From Lasiodiplodia sp. COLG20 (taxonomy: Eukaryota; Ascomycota; Dothideomycetes; Botryosphaeriales; Botryosphaeriaceae), in NCBI GenBank assembly GCA_009801085.1, contig VNWV01000008.1, positions 2,170,001-2,234,000 on the forward strand: a DNA stretch of 64,000 nucleotides. Direction: 5' to 3'. The notes below the pieces were generated by a model, which searched no databases, had not been told where the DNA came from, and saw only the letters and a program-made list of their open reading frames with translations. Of this stretch, positions 1 through 9,739 are shown in pieces; the stretch's first letter is position 1, and the number at the start of each line of letters is the position of its first letter. The position numbers and the translations under genes were made by a program.

Positions 1-1
1 C

Positions 2-289
2 CAATATCCCAAGGGTACCAAATACAACATCATCCCCTGCTCGAATGGCAAGTATTGCTGCTCAGTTGACGTTGTTTCTACCGACTGTTGCGCCGTCGAG
101 GAGGACACTTTCGAAGTCAGCTTCGGGCGCGTGCGCGACTCGACGACGACCATGATTTCCACATGGACATATACGACGACGTCGACCGAGACTGTCTGCC
201 CGACTACGACAGAGACGCTGGCTTCCACAACGCCTGCTGCCGTGGACTCGACCGCTACGCCTAATGTGGCTGCCAGGTTCGGGGCTTAG
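2..289 (+). CDS. Cys-rich, Ser/Thr-rich fungal secreted or surface protein, 3' part only
   Basis: The frame is open from the left window edge to TAG at 287-289, giving 95 residues of a C-terminus. The visible part has a cysteine cluster (C-S-N-G-K-Y-C-C-S, then D-C-C-A) followed by a threonine/serine-rich tail. This layout is common in fungal secreted or membrane-anchored cysteine-rich proteins whose N-terminus carries a signal peptide; that end lies outside the window. No enzyme motif is visible and the function is unknown. The frame is supported by the regular cysteine spacing and by a TATA-less, low-complexity region right after the stop. Confidence 0.6.
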   Translation, partial: QYPKGTKYNIIPCSNGKYCCSVDVVSTDCCAVEEDTFEVSFGRVRDSTTTMISTWTYTTTSTETVCPTTTETLASTTPAAVDSTATPNVAARFGA

Positions 290-665
290 AGCGACCTGCG
301 GTATCTCATGAATCCTACCAACGAAATGAATGTGGACTATATAGGGAAAGGGAATTTGTGACAATAAGATAATGATGAAAATGTATATAAAAGCAAGCTT
401 GGCGTGGAAGCTGAATATAGTAATGCATTGCTTCACGTTAATTTTGCCGACCATCACCTCTCCCCTGTAGATTCGGGCTAAATGAAGATCCCAGAGAGTG
501 TTGTATTCGACAAATCAGAAAATGATAGTGAGATCTGATATGGGCGTGGACGAGAAATCATTGCTACAAAGCATACAACGAACAAAGAACAAAGGATTGT
601 CAACAAACTTTTGAATGCCAAAACGACATGAATCAGAAGCAAAGCTGGCCCAGAACCCCCACCCC
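290..665. other. Gene-free stretch between two convergent genes
   Basis: This holds the presumed 3' untranslated regions of the left-edge gene and of the minus-strand BYS1-like gene. The open frames here are shadows without protein-like composition. No RNA gene or repeat is seen. Confidence 0.5.
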
Positions 666-1202
666 CTACTTTCTACACAACGTCATCACAATCGTCGCAT
701 TCCTCCCAGCCCTACAATCCCCCATCTCCCCCTTCTCCGGCACCGGCCATTCGCACTCCGTCCTCCCAGGCGGACACTCTAGAACCCTGCAGCCCTTCTT
801 GCCCGCGACCTCGAGCCTTCTCCAATACAGTGTGAAGGGAGCGGCGTCGACCGTCGACAGATCGTACCACGCCCACACCCCATCCTCCTCGCGCGTCCAC
901 GGCGTGTCGCTCTGCGAATACTCGATTTGATACACGTTGTGCCAGGTGTCGTCCGGGAATGGCTGCACCTTGATGCACACGCCCGGCCCATTGTTGATCG
1001 TCTTCACCTTGGCGTGGTACACGCCGCCGTTGGGCGCGACCTTGACCATCTCGTGCGAGTCGTAGCCGCCGCCGCGCGATGTCTTGGCGTAGACGGGGAA
1101 CTTGCAGTTGTTGACGAAGCGGCCGGAGAAGGCGGCGGCGGCGCGGTGGTGATGAGTGAGGAAGAAGCCCGTGAGCGGGAGGAGGACGGTTGTGAGCTTC
1201 AT
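666..1202 (-). CDS. BYS1-like small secreted protein
   Basis: An intronless 178-residue protein. The first ~24 residues form a signal peptide (a hydrophobic leucine-rich core followed by an alanine run). The mature part begins F-S-G-R-F-V-N-N-C-K-F-P-V-Y, the pattern at the start of the BYS1 (Blastomyces yeast-phase-specific protein) and thaumatin-like beta-sandwich families. Cysteines are spread along the chain (near residues 33, 96, 138, 143, 150, 163 and 176) and could form disulfides. BYS1 proteins are secreted and lack a proven enzymatic role. In plant-associated fungi similar proteins are listed as candidate effectors; that role is inference here. The start is the first ATG in frame and directly begins the signal peptide. 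Confidence 0.75.
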   Translation of the reverse strand: MKLTTVLLPLTGFFLTHHHRAAAAFSGRFVNNCKFPVYAKTSRGGGYDSHEMVKVAPNGGVYHAKVKTINNGPGVCIKVQPFPDDTWHNVYQIEYSQSDTPWTREEDGVWAWYDLSTVDAAPFTLYWRRLEVAGKKGCRVLECPPGRTECEWPVPEKGEMGDCRAGRNATIVMTLCRK

Positions 1203-2398
1203 GTTTGTGTGTGTATGAGAAGAGACTGATGTGGCGGCGTTTTGGATGGCTGGTTGGTGTTGATTGTTGTTGAACGATTTTGCTCAGCCAGGTTAAAGAG
1301 AGCGTTGGAAAGAAATAGTCCGGATGAGGCTGCAAGGCGGTGTCTCAAAAGAAGTATATACAGCAATGAACAGGGCTCTGGGAGTAGCAATGTTTAAACA
1401 ATAATAGTTCGAAGTTTTGTTGGAAACTGTAGTGCTGATTTGAATAGGAAAGGCAAGATAGCTAACCATGAACAAAGAAATACCCGCAGTGTTGGTTTTA
1501 GTGCTTGGTGTTGTCCGCAGTACAGTACCTACGGCCAGATGTATACCTCTTTGTTTTTAAACAAGCGCGGGTCTACTTCCCGGTCAGGATAACCATTCAT
1601 GTACCACTCAGGACCAGGCCCCCCTCTTGGTTTTCTAACAGATTGCTCGCGAGTGTTTGGAGAGGTGGTAGTAAATTATTCGATGAGAATTTGGAAATAA
1701 CTGAATTCAAATCACCAGGTGTTGGCTTTCTTCTGAAAGGTAGATGATTCAATCTGCCGTAGGGCGTTGAGACTCGCGGGTTAGATGCTGGCTCGTTAGC
1801 TACTTATGAGGGCCGACATAATACATGTGGTTGGGAAACTGTCGAGCTGCTCCCATAGTGGTGATGGGTTCAATAATTCATCCCATGGTTCAAGATGAAC
1901 AAGCTTTCCTTGGACCGCCTCTCGAGTCCCATCATGACTTGCGCGCAGCTTCTCCAGCTCTTCAGAATAAGGCTGTTGGAGAAACCCTGCCAGTCCACGT
2001 AGGCACACGTAATACGTGTTACCCCGATAACTCATTTGCGGTATCTGTAGCAAGCGGAAATGGCTGGCTGCAACAGTATTAGCGCAAAGTAAATTCTCGA
2101 TGCAAACTCATAAAGAGAAATGAAAACAGTTATCCATTCTGTATACTCATAAACAAATATGACGACTCGAAAGAGGTATCCGCCGTGGAGCGTAGGTGTC
2201 CTGCCCGTGACTTGGTATTTCCAATCCCTCCCGGTGGCGCCGATGTTGTGGTTTAGCTGATCTCAATTCCCAAAACTGCACGTCTTCTTCCTTGCCGGAT
2301 AGGGTCATAGGTGAAGAGGATGTGCAACGATCTACCGTTGTGAGGCCAATGCTCCAACAATGAGACAAGAAAAAAAAGTCAAGCAAACTGCTTGGCGT
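1203..2398. other. Intergenic stretch, upstream of the BYS1-like gene
   Basis: This contains the promoter side of the BYS1-like gene and the 3' flank of the next minus-strand gene. One minus-strand frame (1796-2053, 85 codons) has protein-like composition but no recognisable motif, no clear partner exon and strong overlap with an opposite open frame, so it is not called as a gene. Confidence 0.4.
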
Positions 2399-3695
2399 CT
2401 AGCCACGTTTGCCCTTACCACCCTTCGAACCAACAGTCCTGGACTTGCTACTGGCCGTTGGTGCAGCATAAGATCGCGTCGCTCGCTTTGGTCTGGGCGG
2501 AGGTTCATCATCCGGCTCGGGTTCTGCCGCTTTACGTTTGCGGGGCCGAAGTCCGCTTGCAACCGATGTTGACTCCGTGGCTTCGGTATTTTTCTTTTTA
2601 CTCTTTCCCTCAGTGCCGGATGCCTCGTTCGTGGGCGGGGTAGGGGGTAGTGCAGCTTCGCTCTTGGGTACGGGCTCAGAGACTCCATTGAGGCTCGCGC
2701 CAGATTCTTCCTCATCATCATTCTCCGGTCTGCCCTTTTGCTGTGATGCCCATGCTGCAATGCCTTTGCCCTCTGGGTCGTCTTCCTCAGCTTGTTCGAA
2801 GAGATCTTCAGCAAGCTCGCCAGCGATGTCATCAGCCTCTCCTTCGCCACTAAACATGCGCAAGGCGTATCTCAGAAGCGTGGATTGGTCAAGGCCGGCT
2901 GGGGCGGCTCCAGATTTGGCGAGGTTCTCTTGAAGGGCGCGCATGAGTGCCTCGGGATCGAGACCACTCCCGGCGATAAGGTTCCCAAGGCCATCTCCGT
3001 CGTCTTGGGTAGACTCCTCGTCATCTTCCCAATCTTCCTCCTCTGGAGCGGCTGATGCCATTTTTACTGCTTTAAGGATCTGGTCCGCGGCATCAGGAGC
3101 AACTTCATGTTTGACATTGGCGTCATTCCCTTTCGACTGGTCTCCGTCAGCGCCAAAGCGCGTTCTCCAGTCACCCAGTAGAGAGAAGGATTGCGGCTCC
3201 TCGGTCAAGGTCCTGGGTTCCTCAAAGTCCCGCTTGATGCGCTCTCTGCTGGACTGCCACAGGACGGGCGGCACATTGTCTCCAGACTCAGGCGCCGAGT
3301 CAACGAGCTTGCGACCATGCGTGCCCTTGCGCTTCTTCTGTGACGGGCCGCCCTGTGCGACTCTCTTCCTTTTCTTCGGACCAGGTGTACTCTTGTTGGT
3401 GCCGCTGGTCTTTGCAGCGCCTTGGACATCGTTCCAGCCGTCTGAATTGTACTCGATGTCCACCCAGTACTCGAAGTAGTCGGAGTTGTAACCTGCGCCG
3501 TCGATGTCGTAGTCGCATGGAGGAGGGGATGCGATGGCGCGCTCGGCAAGGTCGTCCTGTTGGGGGAGTGTCAGAGTGGTTTCAGACAAGGAGCTTGGGG
3601 AAATAGCGTACAGCAAGGTGGTCTTCCTCGGCGATGTAAAGCCAGCCGTCATCGTAGAGATCGTACTCGTCCGAGTCGTAGCCGTAGTCGGACAT
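2399..3695 (-). CDS. Conserved-looking nuclear protein of unknown function, acidic with basic NLS blocks
   Basis: Two-exon model: 3695-3612 and 3556-2399, with a 55-nt intron (3557-3611) that has GTACGC, a CTGAC branch-like motif and CAG. The product is 413 residues. It starts M-S-D-Y-G-Y-D-S-D-E-Y and continues after the intron into a tyrosine/aspartate-rich segment with a second similar motif (E-Y-N-S-D-G-W). Next come two strong basic blocks (P-K-K-R-K-R and K-K-R-K) that look like nuclear localisation signals, an acidic central region, and a lysine/glycine-rich tail. A longer unspliced frame reaches 3934, but its upstream part is Arg/Pro/Ser low complexity, and the ATG at 3695 is preferred because both sides of the intron then share the Y/D pattern. 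Nuclear location is inferred from composition only. Divergent to the carboxylase gene. Confidence 0.7.
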
Positions 3696-4318
3696 GTTGG
3701 CGAAGCGAAAGCGAGCGCGCCGCGGCTTGGGTATGCTCGTCTTTGGACGCGTCGGAGTTGGAGCGGAACGGAGCTTATGACGCGGCGGTGGTCATTCCTC
3801 GGAGCGCGACGCGCGACAACACATGCGACGGCTTGGGGCCGGCGCCGAGCGGGGTAAGGAGCGGCTCTCTCAGGGCACGGTAGCGATGGAATCGGCGAGG
3901 CGCGAGTGCGGAGGCGGAACGCGCGCGTGCGCAAGGCTCTCTTGGATCGAAGGAATTGATGGTGTCGGGGGTGCGGTTATTGGCTGACGGGTGCGGAAGG
4001 CGCGGTCATGGTGGGCATGCCAGGAAGAAGCTCGAGGTGTGCGACGAGCACCCCAGGCCGCCCGCTCAGTCCATCTCCCCGTGACGCTGGGTATACGTTA
4101 CCTCGCCAGACCCACGATGTTTGGAAGGATGGAGGCCCCGAGCAAACATCCATCGCACAGTCCGGCGAGTCTGCAAGCACGCGCCTCAAGTCTTCCCCGC
4201 TCGGGTAGCCGCGGCATAGCTAAGACCCCGTCTGGGGTAGCTACCGCCTGGGGAAGCTGCTCATTCTCCTCCTGCCACACCCTCTTCTCCTCCGCAAACC
4301 CGTCTTTCTTCACTCACA
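3696..4318. promoter_or_regulatory. Shared divergent upstream region
   Basis: About 620 nt separate the start codons of the nuclear protein (minus) and the carboxylase alpha subunit (plus), so both promoters must lie here. The part next to the carboxylase start is pyrimidine-rich (C/T runs at about 4260-4318), as is usual for fungal leaders. No defined factor site is claimed. Confidence 0.5.
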
Positions 4319-6528
4319 ATGCACTCTCTTCCCAGGCTGCGCGGCGCCCGCAACACTGCCCGCGTGCTGAGCTATCACGCGGCCTCTACCCGGCGGAGCC
4401 ATGCCTCAGCCGCTGCCGCAAGCAGCCCCATAACAAAGCCATTAACCTCTGTGCTCATTGCAAACAGAGGAGAAATTGCTCTCCGCGTCGGGCGTACGGC
4501 ATCGGAGTACGGTGTGCGCGTTACCACCTTGTACACCGACCCAGACGCCACCTCTCAGCATGCCCTCAGTTCACCTTTCGCCGTCAACCTGAGTGAGCCC
4601 AGCGCCTACCTGGATGGTGACCGCATTATCGAAGTAGCCAAGAGGGAAGGATGTCAAGGCATCCATCCGGGTTATGGTTTCCTGAGCGAGAACCCGGTCT
4701 TTGCAAGGAAATGCAAGGACGCCGGCCTGACCTTCATCGGCCCCCCTTGGGAAGCAATCGAGGCCATGGGCAGCAAAAGCAAGAGCAAAGAGATCATGAC
4801 TGCTGCTGGCGTCCCTTGCATCCCAGGCTACCACGGCTCGAACCAGGACCCCGGCTTTTTGAAGCAAGAGGCCGAGAAGATTGGCTACCCGGTTCTTTTG
4901 AAAGCTGTAAAGGGCGGTGGTGGCAAGGGTATGCGCATAGTCAAGACCCCGGACGAGTTCCTTGATCAGCTGGAATCGGCAAAGTCTGAAGCAAGAAACT
5001 CATTCGGCGATGATGTCATGCTTGTTGAGAAATACATCACCACTCCCCGCCATATCGAAGTTCAGGTCTTTGCGGATCAGCATGGAAACTGTGTTGCATT
5101 GGGTGAGCGCGACTGCAGCATTCAACGCCGCCACCAAAAGATCTTGGAAGAGTCCCCGGCCCCGCATCTGGAAGAGTCCATCAGGCAGGATCTTTGGGAA
5201 AAGGCGCGTGCAGCAGCGCTGGCTGTCAAGTACGAAGGCGCAGGCACCGTCGAGTTCATCTTCGATAACGAAACCAATGAGTTCTTTTTCATGGAAATGA
5301 ACACCCGCCTGCAGGTTGAGCACCCGGTTACCGAGATGGTGACGGGCCAAGATCTTGTCCGGTGGCAGCTTATTGTGGCCGAAGGCGGCAAGCTTCCTCT
5401 TACCCAAGCCGAAATTGAGGAGCAGATTGCACAGCGTGGCCATGCCATCGAGGCTCGCATCTATGCAGAAAACCCAGACATGAACTTCATCCCAGACTCC
5501 GGCAAACTCATCCATCTCCGCATTCCCAAAGAGTCAGCAACGGTCCGCGTAGATGCCGGCTTCGTCGAGGGCGACGAGGTTTCAAGTCACTACGACCCCA
5601 TGATTGCGAAGCTCATCGTCCAAGCTCCTACCCGCACTGCTGCTCTGCAAAAGCTTCGCATGGCGCTGGAGGAATATGAGGTCGCTGGCCCCATAACGAA
5701 TATTGAGTTCCTCAAGCGCTGCTGTGTGAGCCCTGCCTTCGTCTCTGGCGAAGTGGAGACTGGTTACATCCAAAAGCATCACTCTGAGCTCTTCGCCAAG
5801 CAGCCAACTCCTCCTGAAGCCTTCGCTCAAGCAGCCATCGGGCTCTTGCTCCAAGAGTCGGAGGCTCGCAAGTCTTCAAGCCCATTAACGGTGATTGGCT
5901 TCGGCGATGGCTTCCAGGCGCGCGAAATCAATCTCGTCGAGATAGATCCGGCGGCCGCCGCCTCGACCACCGGCCCTGCTACCCCCGAGAATGCAACACC
6001 GGCGAAGGTTCGCCAAATTGAGCCGAATTCATTCGAGGTCATTATCGACGACACAATATACCCAGTAGTGAAGGCTAAACTGGACGCTGGCTCCTCGACA
6101 TTGACGTCGTACTACCCACATACACGTGTAGAAACGCGTGTGATCCGTGCCGACGATGCCATTACGCTCTTCCAGCAAGGGAAGCAGTATCGTCTGCGCC
6201 TGGCAACACCAAAGTGGGCGGAGAAGGCACTGGGAATCAAAGAAGCGAAGAATAGCGTTGTCGCGCCGATGCCGTGTAAAGTGTTAAGAGTGGAGGTTAA
6301 CGAGGGCGATGAGGTGAGCGAGGGTCAAGCGTTGGTCGTGATTGAGAGCATGAAGATGGAAACGGTGATCCGGAGTCCGCAGAAAGGCGTTGTGAAGAAG
6401 ATTGTGCACGGTCAAGGGGTAAGTGTCGAGTTTCATGCTTCTGCAATCGAGTTTATACTAACATGGCATAGGATCTTTGCAAAGCTGGAACAGCGCTAGT
6501 CGAATTCGAGGAGAATGCGGAGCAGTAA
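4319..6528 (+). CDS. mccA: Methylcrotonyl-CoA carboxylase alpha (biotin-containing) subunit, mitochondrial
   Basis: Exons 4319-6418 and 6472-6528, intron 6419-6471 (GTAAGT, TACTAAC branch, TAG); product 718 residues. It carries out the biotin-dependent carboxylation half-reaction of leucine degradation in the mitochondrial matrix, with the beta carboxyltransferase subunit encoded elsewhere. An Arg/Ser/Ala-rich presequence covers about residues 1-40. The biotin carboxylase domain then starts at I-A-N-R-G-E-I-A-L-R. The ATP-grasp glycine loop (K-G-G-G-G-K-G-M) and the carboxylase signature (E-M-N-T-R-L-Q-V-E-H-P-V-T-E, near residues 326-339) are intact. The C-terminal biotinyl domain has E-S-M-K-M-E-T with the biotin-accepting lysine at 679. 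The unspliced frame ends wrongly at 6499; splicing restores D-L-C-K-A-G-T-A-L-V-E-F, the usual end of this domain. Family length is about 700-720 residues, so the gene looks complete. Confidence 0.93.
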
Positions 6529-6866
6529 GAGAAGTTGAAGAGATAATCTGAACGACATCTTGGGGACTTGTGGCTGTATGAACACTTTCTCATCCCAGAG
6601 TGAACGACTTAATCTCACCATGAAAAAGAACTGAAGACAAGATTTCGTATATTTTGAAAAAAAAAAAAGATCTCATCGCACAGTTTCGTTTTTTAAAGTT
6701 CAAGACATCTCGCTCGCGTATTGTGTTCGTTTTATGCAGCTACCCGCAACACCCCGATACCATAAAGAAGTAGGAAACGCGTCTCTAGCACTTTACGGGC
6801 CAATTGACGATCAGCTGTTGAATCCGGCTAGGTTTTCAAACTCAATTTCCTCCGCAACTTCACAAC
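6529..6866. other. 3' flank of the carboxylase gene
   Basis: This contains the terminator region of the carboxylase gene, including an A-run at about 6655-6669. Nothing else is recognised. Confidence 0.5.
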
Positions 6867-7126
6867 ATGGCTCCTCTCAACACCACACAAGGACAGACAT
6901 TGCCGTAAGAAGATACCGACTTTATCGTTTGAGAACTCCTTGGCCAGATCTTGTTCATAGTTTCAGAATCCCTCTTCCAGCTCCGTACAGTATGCCCCCG
7001 CGAATCTCCACATCCACAGTCCCTCAGGCTGCCGCTAATAACCGCGAAAGGGGCTGCGGGTTGAACTACGAGAATTCAACCTTCGAGCCTGACACTGCCT
7101 GTCTCTCTTTATTGATGACACAATAA
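6867..7126 (+). CDS. Possible small two-exon gene, unknown
   Basis: ATG at 6867 opens 12 codons plus 2 nt, then GTAAG at 6905. A TAG acceptor at 6960 restores a frame running to TAA at 7124-7126, giving 67 residues. The phases match, and the 56-nt intron is of the size seen throughout the window. The product has an Arg/Pro/Ser-rich middle and no motif I recognise. Against it: very short, no family match from memory, and a longer unspliced frame also covers the second exon. It could equally be untranslated sequence. Confidence 0.25.
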
Positions 7127-7578
7127 AGTATAGGTGCTCTCAGCCAAGGGGAACGTTACAAACGCCCCAGCAGCGGCAACTACTACCGGATCACATGCCT
7201 CAAAACTCATCCTTTAAAGGTCTCGCAGCTCAGAAAACTTCGTTCAGCCACTCTACACCGCCGGTTTGCAGGAACTCAAACTGAAAAGGGACATACAATT
7301 GACCCTATATCAAAGAAATCTTAACGTTCATGAACCTGCGCTCAGATCTCTTGATCAGTTTAACAAGACTTCGTAATGGCTCTCTACTTACAAGAGACGG
7401 CTGACCCACTTACCCCTTCCATTGATATCCAACACGTAAAGATGAGTTTTCAGAGCTTTTTCCCGCATAGACAATAATGAAGAGACTAAAATGTCAAACA
7501 CGTTCTACTGATCACGATCAACTGCTTCAACAAAATCCATCGCCCCGTTCATATCTCTTAACAGAAAAACCAAAGCGC
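7127..7578. other. Intergenic stretch
   Basis: This is the 3' flank of the minus-strand SDR gene. No gene, RNA or repeat is supported. It holds an ACAATAAAG polyadenylation-like string near 7118-7130. Confidence 0.45.
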
Positions 7579-8397
7579 TCAAATACCATTCCTCTCATTC
7601 CAATTCCGATCAAAAACCTGCAAACTCCTCTGGGCCGTCGGCACCACATCCAACGCCTTGACCGCCACCCTCTCCGGCCTCTCCAGCACCCACGCCACCG
7701 CCTCAGCCACGTCCTCCGCCACCAGCGGCTCGTACCCCTCGACGAACCCCTCGTACATCCCCTTGTCATAGCCCACGCGCTGCTCGTGAAAGTTGGTCGC
7801 CACGACGCCGGGCCTGATCGCAACCACGCGTATATTCGTCTCGCGCAGCTCGTTGCGCAGCGCATTCGTAAACGCCTCCTGCGCTGCCTTGGTCGCATGA
7901 TACACGGCCTCGCCGGGGAACGGCGGCACCTCGAGCCCGGTCACGGACGTGACATTCACCACGGCGCCGCGCGCCGCCTCCAGCATGCCGCCCTGATTCA
8001 GCGCGGCGTGCGCCGCGTACAGCACGCCGTCGACGTTCGTCGCCGTCATCGTCGCGATCTGCTCGACGCTCTGCCGCGCGAACGGCGCCGGCGCGCCCAG
8101 CGCCAGCCCCGCGTTGTTGATCAGCGCGTCCAGCGGCCGGTCGGCCAGGTGCTGCGCGCGGATGGTGGAGATGGCGTCGGCGAGTTGCGCGTGCTGCCGC
8201 ACGTCGGCGGCGGCGACGTGGATGGGGCCCGCGGCGGGGGTGCTGGCGCGGATGGATGAGGCGAGGGCGTAGAGCTTGTCGGCGGACCGCGCGAGGAGGA
8301 TGAGCGTCGCGGATTCCTGGGCTAGGCGGCGTGCGATGGCTGCGCCGATGCCCATCGAGGCGCCTGTGATGAGGATGACTTTGCCGGAGAGGGACAT
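7579..8397 (-). CDS. NADP-dependent short-chain dehydrogenase/reductase (YMR226C / serine 3-dehydrogenase type)
   Basis: An intronless 272-residue classical SDR. The Rossmann glycine motif T-G-A-S-M-G-I-G lies at residues 11-18. N-N-A-G follows at about 90-93, the catalytic serine sits in V-N-V-T-S-V-T-G, and the catalytic pair is in Y-H-A-T-K. The later R-P-G-V-V-A-T-N-F segment is typical of the family branch that oxidises hydroxy amino acids or reduces small carbonyl compounds with NADP. The ATG at 8397 is chosen because it places the glycine motif at the normal distance from the N-terminus; the frame extends further upstream but without family-like sequence. The exact substrate cannot be read from sequence. 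It is the first of four consecutive minus-strand genes that include an NRPS-like reductase and a transporter. Confidence 0.88.
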   Translation of the reverse strand: MSLSGKVILITGASMGIGAAIARRLAQESATLILLARSADKLYALASSIRASTPAAGPIHVAAADVRQHAQLADAISTIRAQHLADRPLDALINNAGLALGAPAPFARQSVEQIATMTATNVDGVLYAAHAALNQGGMLEAARGAVVNVTSVTGLEVPPFPGEAVYHATKAAQEAFTNALRNELRETNIRVVAIRPGVVATNFHEQRVGYDKGMYEGFVEGYEPLVAEDVAEAVAWVLERPERVAVKALDVVPTAQRSLQVFDRNWNERNGI

Positions 8398-9739
8398 GGT
8401 TGGTTTTTTTGTTGAAGTGGTGGTGGATCTGGATGGGGGAGGGAGTAGAGCAGGGGTGGGAACTTTGTCGGAGTGTTGGTTGTCGTGTGAGATGCTTCCA
8501 CACGTGAGATATTTATCTTTGAAGTTGCCAAGCACAGTGTTGCTTTCTGTTGACATCATAGTCGCGATATTACAAAGCACGGCGCTAAATCGGTGGGCCT
8601 TCGACTACATCTATTGGCCGAGTGGTCAAGAATTACCGTTTTGGGACACCGTAACGGAGATAAGTTTGCAAGCTTGTCAAAAGTGCGTATCAAGTATGAT
8701 ATTTGAATGCGTAAGACAAAATAAGTCTTGCGGCCGTAAAGCTTGAAGAGACGTATTCTGTTTGCAAGAGACTTGCGCGAAATGTAGAAGTTACAGCTTG
8801 TCTTCTTTTAGGGAGTAGTCAAGAAAAGTGAAATGATGGACCAAAGATCCGAGTCGGAAACGTTTCAGCAAACTTTGGTTCTACATATCGGCCCCATGAT
8901 CTTGGGAACTTTTCAACACAGACTACTCCCAAACTGGAGTGCAAACACGAACCCGTACCCGAAAGCGACAAACTTTTTACACCCCTGGCTCCAATCCGTT
9001 TGGATCAATTCCCGACCGACAAAACTTTCACTCATCTCAGCCATCGACTCCTCCAGCTGTTTTACATACTGGTCATTGACTTAGTTCCATTTTGTCAGCA
9101 AATCACCTCCATCACCTCCCTTAATCCACGCTTACATCCGCTTCCATTTATCTCCTCATGTCTCTTCTTGTACACGGCATCCATCGCCTTCAGCCACATA
9201 TTTGAGTCTATATGGCTTTTTGACACCGATCTAAAACTATCCAGCCCGCACGTCATCCGAACAAGCTCCGCTGTGCTCCATCTACGCCTGACCGGCTCTG
9301 GACTCGTCCCCACCCTACGCGCTGTTGACAGGTGCTATCGTCAAGGGGTGTATTCTGTTGGACCTCAAGCCTTCCGTTAGCGCCTCCGACGTTCCTCTCT
9401 CTCTTCTCTGCGCCGGGACTCAGATGCGGATGGCCGCATGGATCCCAGCTTAGTTACGAAATTAGTGTCAGAGATGTAGAAGAAGCTGGCTGATTTGAGG
9501 AGTTGACTATGTGTGTGTGAGTTGTATATCCGACATTGAATGCCGGGTGCACCTAGTAAAGATTCTATCAAAACCATCTGAAACGACGAATAAGAGCAAG
9601 TGTTCTCATTGAAGGTTGAACTTCAAATTCAATTAATACCCTTTAATCCTCTACAAGCCTCCCACAAACGCCGTCCCGTCTATAAATATTCCATTCTATA
9701 TTCCCCCCCCCCCCCCGGGGTTCATAAAACACCTCAAGA
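8398..9739. other. Intergenic stretch between SDR and NRPS-like reductase
   Basis: The left part is the SDR promoter and the right part is the 3' flank of the reductase. A run of 14 C residues followed by G residues is at about 9703-9720. No gene is supported. Confidence 0.5.

Noticed and set aside
712..1335. Long open frame overlapping the BYS1-like gene on the same strand
   Set aside because: Arg/His/Pro-rich shadow of the real gene in another frame, without motifs.
2399..3934. 511-codon unspliced version of the nuclear protein gene
   Set aside because: The first ~125 codons are Arg/Pro/Ser low complexity, while a spliced start at 3695 gives a coherent Tyr/Asp-rich N-terminus.
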